Shown piece after piece: positions 60,346 through 64,000 of a stretch of 64,000 nt of DNA. Both the position numbers and the translations under genes were made by a program. The stretch spans positions 59,150 through 123,149 of the forward strand of contig CAKRCD010000004.1 of NCBI GenBank assembly GCA_934307065.1, given 5' to 3'. The stretch is from an uncultured Bariatricus sp. Lineage in GTDB: Bacteria > Bacillota > Clostridia > Lachnospirales > Lachnospiraceae. Within the stretch, counting starts at the first letter, position 1. The number at the start of each line of letters is the position of its first letter. Below the pieces are notes generated by a model. That model was not told the origin of the DNA. It worked only from the letters and a program-made list of their open reading frames with translations, and searched no databases.

Positions 60346-61776
60346 TTATCTTCTATTCTGTCTTCTGTGTTCTTCCTGTCTCCGCCTTGCTGCCCTTTGC
60401 CTTCTTCTGCGTTTTCGTTCTCGCTGGATTTTTTTCTTTCTTATAATTAAAGCAACTACGATGATAAATAAGATTGCAATAACTGCACAAACTGCAATAA
60501 CAATATATTTTACAATCGTTTTCAATTTAGAAGCCATCGTCGTTGTATTGGAACTTTGGTCTTTCCCTGAAACATCTGTCTTCGTCGTATGCTGATCTAT
60601 ATACGACTGACTGTAGGTTATTTCAAATGTTCCAACCGTCTGTCCATTATAGGTATAAACTACAGTTCCATTTTCCGGATTATCACTGTTCTCCGTCAAT
60701 TCCATTTTCAGATCACTAAAGGTAACTCCCTTCGGCACTGTCACTTTACTGCCACTCACAAAGGAGCCTATATCTTCCGATGCCTCCAATGAAGCTACAT
60801 CCAACTGTTCAAAATTGTCAAATCCATAATTCAGAAGATTTTCCGTATCATCATAAACATTGGTTCCATGAGTCTTAAGCGCAATACAGATTAGCTTTCT
60901 ATCTCCATCTTGTGCACAGGTAACCAGTGTATTCTTACACCTGTCTGTATACCCCGTCTTTCCCGCAATTACTCTTGCATCATAGTTCTTATGACTCTGA
61001 TAGAACATCTTATGATTCTGCTGAAATGTTCTCGCTTCTGACATACTTGTTGCAGGTATGGTATATTGAAGTGTCTGGGATACTGCCTCAAATTCCGGAT
61101 GATTTAACAATAGTTCCCTGGCTATCAATGCCATATCTCTTGCCGTTGTATAATGATTATCATCATCCAGACCATTGGTATTCACAAAATTCGAATTCAT
61201 GCCGCCAAGTTCTTTACACCGTTCATTCATCTGCCGGATAAACCAGTCATAATCTTTTCCTGCGTTTTTTCCGACACTCTCTCCGATTGCATAAGCAACT
61301 TCATTGGCAGACGCAAGCATCATCCCATACAATGCCTGTTCCAGCGTGATTTCTTCTCCTGTCTTCATTCCGATATGTGCATACCCATATGGTACACATC
61401 CTACACTGTCTGCTGAAAATGCAACCTTATCGTCAAGCTTTCCATTTTCTAAAGCAATCAGCATCGTGACAACCTTAGTGATACTTGCCGGATACGCTTT
61501 TCCATCAATATTTTTCGCATAAAGTATGGCACCACTCTCCGCGTCCATCACAATATCTCCTTCTCCATAGGTCTGAGGTCCCTGCGACCACCCTTCCCAT
61601 GAGTTAGAATCAACTGTCATCGCATATGCGGCTTCCGTACTGATTTCCTGTCCTTCCTGAGTTCTTGTATCAATAGGTTCTGCATCTGCTGCAAAAGCTA
61701 CCGTAGCCATCGTTGACGCCAAAAACATCGCTGCCAATATTCCAGACAATCTTCTTATATATTTTAATTTGTACAT
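60346..61776 (-). CDS. D-alanyl-D-alanine carboxypeptidase (class A low-molecular-weight PBP)
   Basis: This enzyme removes the terminal D-Ala from peptidoglycan stem peptides. The 476-aa protein has a signal peptide (1-30), the SxxK motif SITK (98-101), SAN (156-158) and KTG in AGKTGYTD (about 276). A PBP5-like C-terminal domain follows, then one membrane helix (about 425-447) and an unusual tail of some 29 residues rich in Arg and Lys on the cytoplasmic side. GAGG precedes the ATG. It is monocistronic. Confidence 0.95.
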   Translation of the reverse strand: MYKLKYIRRLSGILAAMFLASTMATVAFAADAEPIDTRTQEGQEISTEAAYAMTVDSNSWEGWSQGPQTYGEGDIVMDAESGAILYAKNIDGKAYPASITKVVTMLIALENGKLDDKVAFSADSVGCVPYGYAHIGMKTGEEITLEQALYGMMLASANEVAYAIGESVGKNAGKDYDWFIRQMNERCKELGGMNSNFVNTNGLDDDNHYTTARDMALIARELLLNHPEFEAVSQTLQYTIPATSMSEARTFQQNHKMFYQSHKNYDARVIAGKTGYTDRCKNTLVTCAQDGDRKLICIALKTHGTNVYDDTENLLNYGFDNFEQLDVASLEASEDIGSFVSGSKVTVPKGVTFSDLKMELTENSDNPENGTVVYTYNGQTVGTFEITYSQSYIDQHTTKTDVSGKDQSSNTTTMASKLKTIVKYIVIAVCAVIAILFIIVVALIIRKKKIQRERKRRRRQRAARRRQEEHRRQNRR

Positions 61777-61845
61777 TTTCTTACCTCAATGTTAAAACTA
61801 CTTAGTAATAGAATAACATTTTTTCTAAAATCTGACAACTCTTAT

Positions 61846-63558
61846 CTATCTCAGTCCGCGATAACGGTTCACGCACATATAAATATCTATCTTTCTCACC
61901 TGTGCTAAATCCACCGGTAAATATTTTTCTTCAAATAATGCGGAAAATCCTTTCAACTGTATCTTTTTCCATAGATTATCCATCAATACATCCAGATTCT
62001 GAGGCTTCTTTTCCATTTCTACCACCAGCATCTTCAGACAATGTCCTAAAGTCGTTGTCTGTTCTATATCGGTCAGCTGCTCCAGATATTTTAAATCCAC
62101 TTCTGTTTTTCCAATTGAAAATCCGCTGTTTCCGAATTGTTTTATTTTAATCTGTCCATGCTTCTTTTCGACAGCTTCTGATTTAAGTATACGTGGTTTT
62201 ATAGATGGATTCATGAGTTCCGTAACAGAGATTCTACTTTCCTTATCCTCAGAAATTTCTTCTTTTTCAATTACATTTTTCACATGCTTCGTAATATCAA
62301 CTACCCGATAATTATCCATCTGTATAATATGGTCTGCAATATAGAAATATGCACCGGAGCTTCCGGCTACCATCACTACAGACACATCAAGCCTCTCATA
62401 CATCTCTCTTGCCTGTTGGGTAAATGGAGTAATCGGCTCTTTGTTACCGGATACAATTTTCTGCATTAACTGATCACGAACCATAAAATTTGTTGCGCAG
62501 GTATCTTCATCTATCAAAAGAAGTTTTGAACCTGCCTGCACTGCCTCGACTACATTTGCCGCCTGCGAAGTAGAGCCACTTGCATCCTCTGTAGAAAAAT
62601 CTCTGGTATCCTTCTTATTTGGTAAATCATTGATAAATGGGGAAATATTTACATGAGTTATCGATCTGCCATCTTCCGCACGAACCTTAACTGCATCTTC
62701 GCATGTAATTACATATTCTCTCCCATCTCCGGCAATATGATTGTAAATTCCCTGCTCTATAGCTTTCAGAAGTGTTGATTTACCATGATAACCTCCACCT
62801 ACAATCAAAGTAATTCCTTTCGAAATTCCCATTCCGCGTATCATTCCATGATTTGGCAAATCCATCTCTACTTCCATTGTTTCAGGTGATTGGAATCTGA
62901 TACATTTCCGCATTGGTCTTTGGGAAACTCCGCTTTCCCGTGGAAGAATCGAATCATTTGCGATAAAAGCAACCAAATCTCGTTTTTTCAATTCTTCACG
63001 GATAAACTGCTGATCCTCCGCCAACTCTATTACTGCTTTTAATTCATCTTTCCTACAATTTTTATAATACAGTGTTTTTCTCACTATGGACGGAAGATAT
63101 TCAAAGAAAATTTTCTTCAGTTCTAACGCATTAATTGTCCTTCCATTGGCAGGAAATCCCACTTCAAATCTCACAAGAAGTTCTCCGTTTGTTATCCCCA
63201 ATGCACTTCGTTCTAATACTTCTTGTCCACATCTGCTGACTCTTATCAGGCCACTTTTCCCCGAACCTTTTGCCTGAAATGCATATTGATTGACAGCATT
63301 TGCAAATTTTCTTATCAAATAATCTTGTAAGGCTATTCGTTTATGTTTACTTTCATAATATGCTTCCGGAAAATCAGCCTGAACTTTTTTCAAATACACA
63401 CTTACTCGGGAAGGAGATGCAAATGGATCACCCTGCACATGCTCTATGTTTAACTGAAAATCCGGAAAAATATAATTTCCTTTTAATTCTTTATAAGCAG
63501 GATAACTCTTTCTATTGATACTCATTAAAAGCGTTTCTAATTCTGTAAATGTTTTCAT
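61846..63558 (-). CDS. ABC-class ATPase family protein (MRB1590-like)
   Basis: The 570-aa soluble protein belongs to the predicted ABC-class ATPase family that includes trypanosome MRB1590. Walker A is GGGYHGKST (about 249-257) and Walker B LLLIDEDTCATN (about 342-353), with the catalytic Glu kept. The MVRDQLM segment after Walker B is typical. The bacterial function is unknown; RNA binding has been proposed for the trypanosome member. The ATG at 63558 has GGTGG upstream. It is the only gene between the carboxypeptidase and the tRNA array. Confidence 0.88.
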   Translation of the reverse strand: MKTFTELETLLMSINRKSYPAYKELKGNYIFPDFQLNIEHVQGDPFASPSRVSVYLKKVQADFPEAYYESKHKRIALQDYLIRKFANAVNQYAFQAKGSGKSGLIRVSRCGQEVLERSALGITNGELLVRFEVGFPANGRTINALELKKIFFEYLPSIVRKTLYYKNCRKDELKAVIELAEDQQFIREELKKRDLVAFIANDSILPRESGVSQRPMRKCIRFQSPETMEVEMDLPNHGMIRGMGISKGITLIVGGGYHGKSTLLKAIEQGIYNHIAGDGREYVITCEDAVKVRAEDGRSITHVNISPFINDLPNKKDTRDFSTEDASGSTSQAANVVEAVQAGSKLLLIDEDTCATNFMVRDQLMQKIVSGNKEPITPFTQQAREMYERLDVSVVMVAGSSGAYFYIADHIIQMDNYRVVDITKHVKNVIEKEEISEDKESRISVTELMNPSIKPRILKSEAVEKKHGQIKIKQFGNSGFSIGKTEVDLKYLEQLTDIEQTTTLGHCLKMLVVEMEKKPQNLDVLMDNLWKKIQLKGFSALFEEKYLPVDLAQVRKIDIYMCVNRYRGLR

Positions 63559-63602
63559 ATTATTTTCCACCGTTCTTAGTTTTCCATTTCCGATAAACAA
63601 AA

Positions 63603-63636
63603 AACCGTACTGCCATCTATTGATAACAATACGGTT
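63603..63636 (-). terminator. Terminator of the tRNA array
   Basis: AACCGTA (63603-63609) pairs with TACGGTT (63630-63636); a T-run follows on the minus strand. Confidence 0.75.
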
Positions 63637-63643
63637 AATTCAA

Positions 63644-63716
63644 TGAAGCATCGGGGATTCGAACCCCGGACAACTTGATTAAAAGTCAAGTGCTCTACCG
63701 ACTGAGCTAATGCTCC
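63644..63716 (-). tRNA. tRNA-Lys (anticodon TTT)
   Basis: A 73-nt cloverleaf: acceptor GGAGCAT/ATGCTTC, D arm AGCTCAGTCGGTAGAGC, anticodon loop CTTTTAA in the stem TTGA/TCAA, and GGTTCGAATCC T arm. CCA is not encoded. Confidence 0.97.
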
Positions 63717-63742
63717 ATTTATTTACTTGTCCTCTCGGACAA

Positions 63743-63815
<73 letters not shown>

Positions 63816-63819
63816 AAAA

Positions 63820-63893
<74 letters not shown>

Positions 63894-63925
63894 ATATTAA
63901 TTTTGAATACTCACAATGAAGTGAA

Positions 63926-64000
63926 TGGGCGGAGGTGGATTCGAACCACCGAAGCAAGTTGCAGCAGATTTACAGTCTGTCCCCTTTGGCCACTCGGGAA
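63926..64000 (-). tRNA. tRNA-Tyr (anticodon GTA), 5' end outside window
   Basis: Anticodon loop CTGTAAA, a long variable arm (class II) and T arm GGTTCGAATCC are visible; the 3' acceptor strand ends CCGCCCA. The 5' acceptor bases lie beyond position 64000. Confidence 0.93.

Overview
The window reads as the chromosome of a low- to mid-GC, anaerobic, spore-forming Clostridia member, most likely a gut Lachnospiraceae. The evidence is a reverse-type rubrerythrin beside a PerR regulator, spoIID and a spoIIQ-like gene, a double-cubane-cluster reductase, T-box leaders on amino-acid genes, AGGAGG ribosome sites, and a sortase-anchored surface protein. The genus cannot be fixed from the sequence alone.

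Layout. 1-2.1 kb: the start of a secreted NlpC/P60 hydrolase, divergent from perR and rubrerythrin. 2.1-4.3 kb: a small palindrome cluster and an autoregulated MarR-MATE operon. 4.3-8 kb: a PD-(D/E)XK transposase-family gene, an amidase lipoprotein and a Lon-like AAA+ ATPase. 8-14.8 kb: a complete trpEGDCFBA operon behind a tRNA-Trp T-box. 14.8-18.4 kb: a heterodimeric ABC exporter. 18.5-20.6 kb: an AT-rich XRE / ImmA-IrrE / PIN cassette with a large palindrome at its promoter. 20.9-23.8 kb: a cell-wall-anchored protein. 24-31.4 kb: a membrane-anchored MerR with a YbjQ protein, a class III Fic enzyme, an ECF sigma/anti-sigma pair, a type I toxin-antitoxin candidate, a possible four-cysteine peptide, a MATE gene with an internal deletion behind an attenuator-like leader, a metallophosphoesterase, and a second MATE remnant.

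31.4-41.6 kb: GNAT, Nudix, a LysR/aspartase divergon, a DEAD-box helicase with a terminator-like leader, GIY-YIG, a threonine aldolase/LysR divergon, and thrS behind a tRNA-Thr T-box. 41.7-45.5 kb: a patchwork of a GNAT, a small lipoprotein, an oleate hydratase fragment, a HigBA-type module, a conjugative-element (Maff2-like) fragment, and a BASS-family transporter behind a T-box. 45.6-53.5 kb: spoIIQ-like, spoIID, glgP, and ileS behind a tRNA-Ile T-box. 53.5-57.2 kb: an AbiE-type IV toxin-antitoxin pair and an XRE/DUF2975/DUF4173-like membrane operon. 57.3-60.2 kb: DUF3343, double-cubane reductase and cysteine desulfurase. 60.3-64 kb: a D,D-carboxypeptidase, an ABC-class ATPase and a tRNA-Lys/Phe/fMet/Tyr array.

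Themes. Four T-box leaders tie trp, thrS, ileS and a BASS transporter to tRNA charging. Four toxin-antitoxin-like or conflict modules (XRE-ImmA-PIN, type I holin-like, HigBA, AbiE) plus a lone Fic lie in or next to AT-rich or remnant-bearing stretches. The most promising less-described items are the XRE-ImmA-PIN cassette with its 18-bp-arm palindrome, the type I toxin/antisense pair, the uORF/terminator leader before a deleted MATE gene, and the four-cysteine small peptide.
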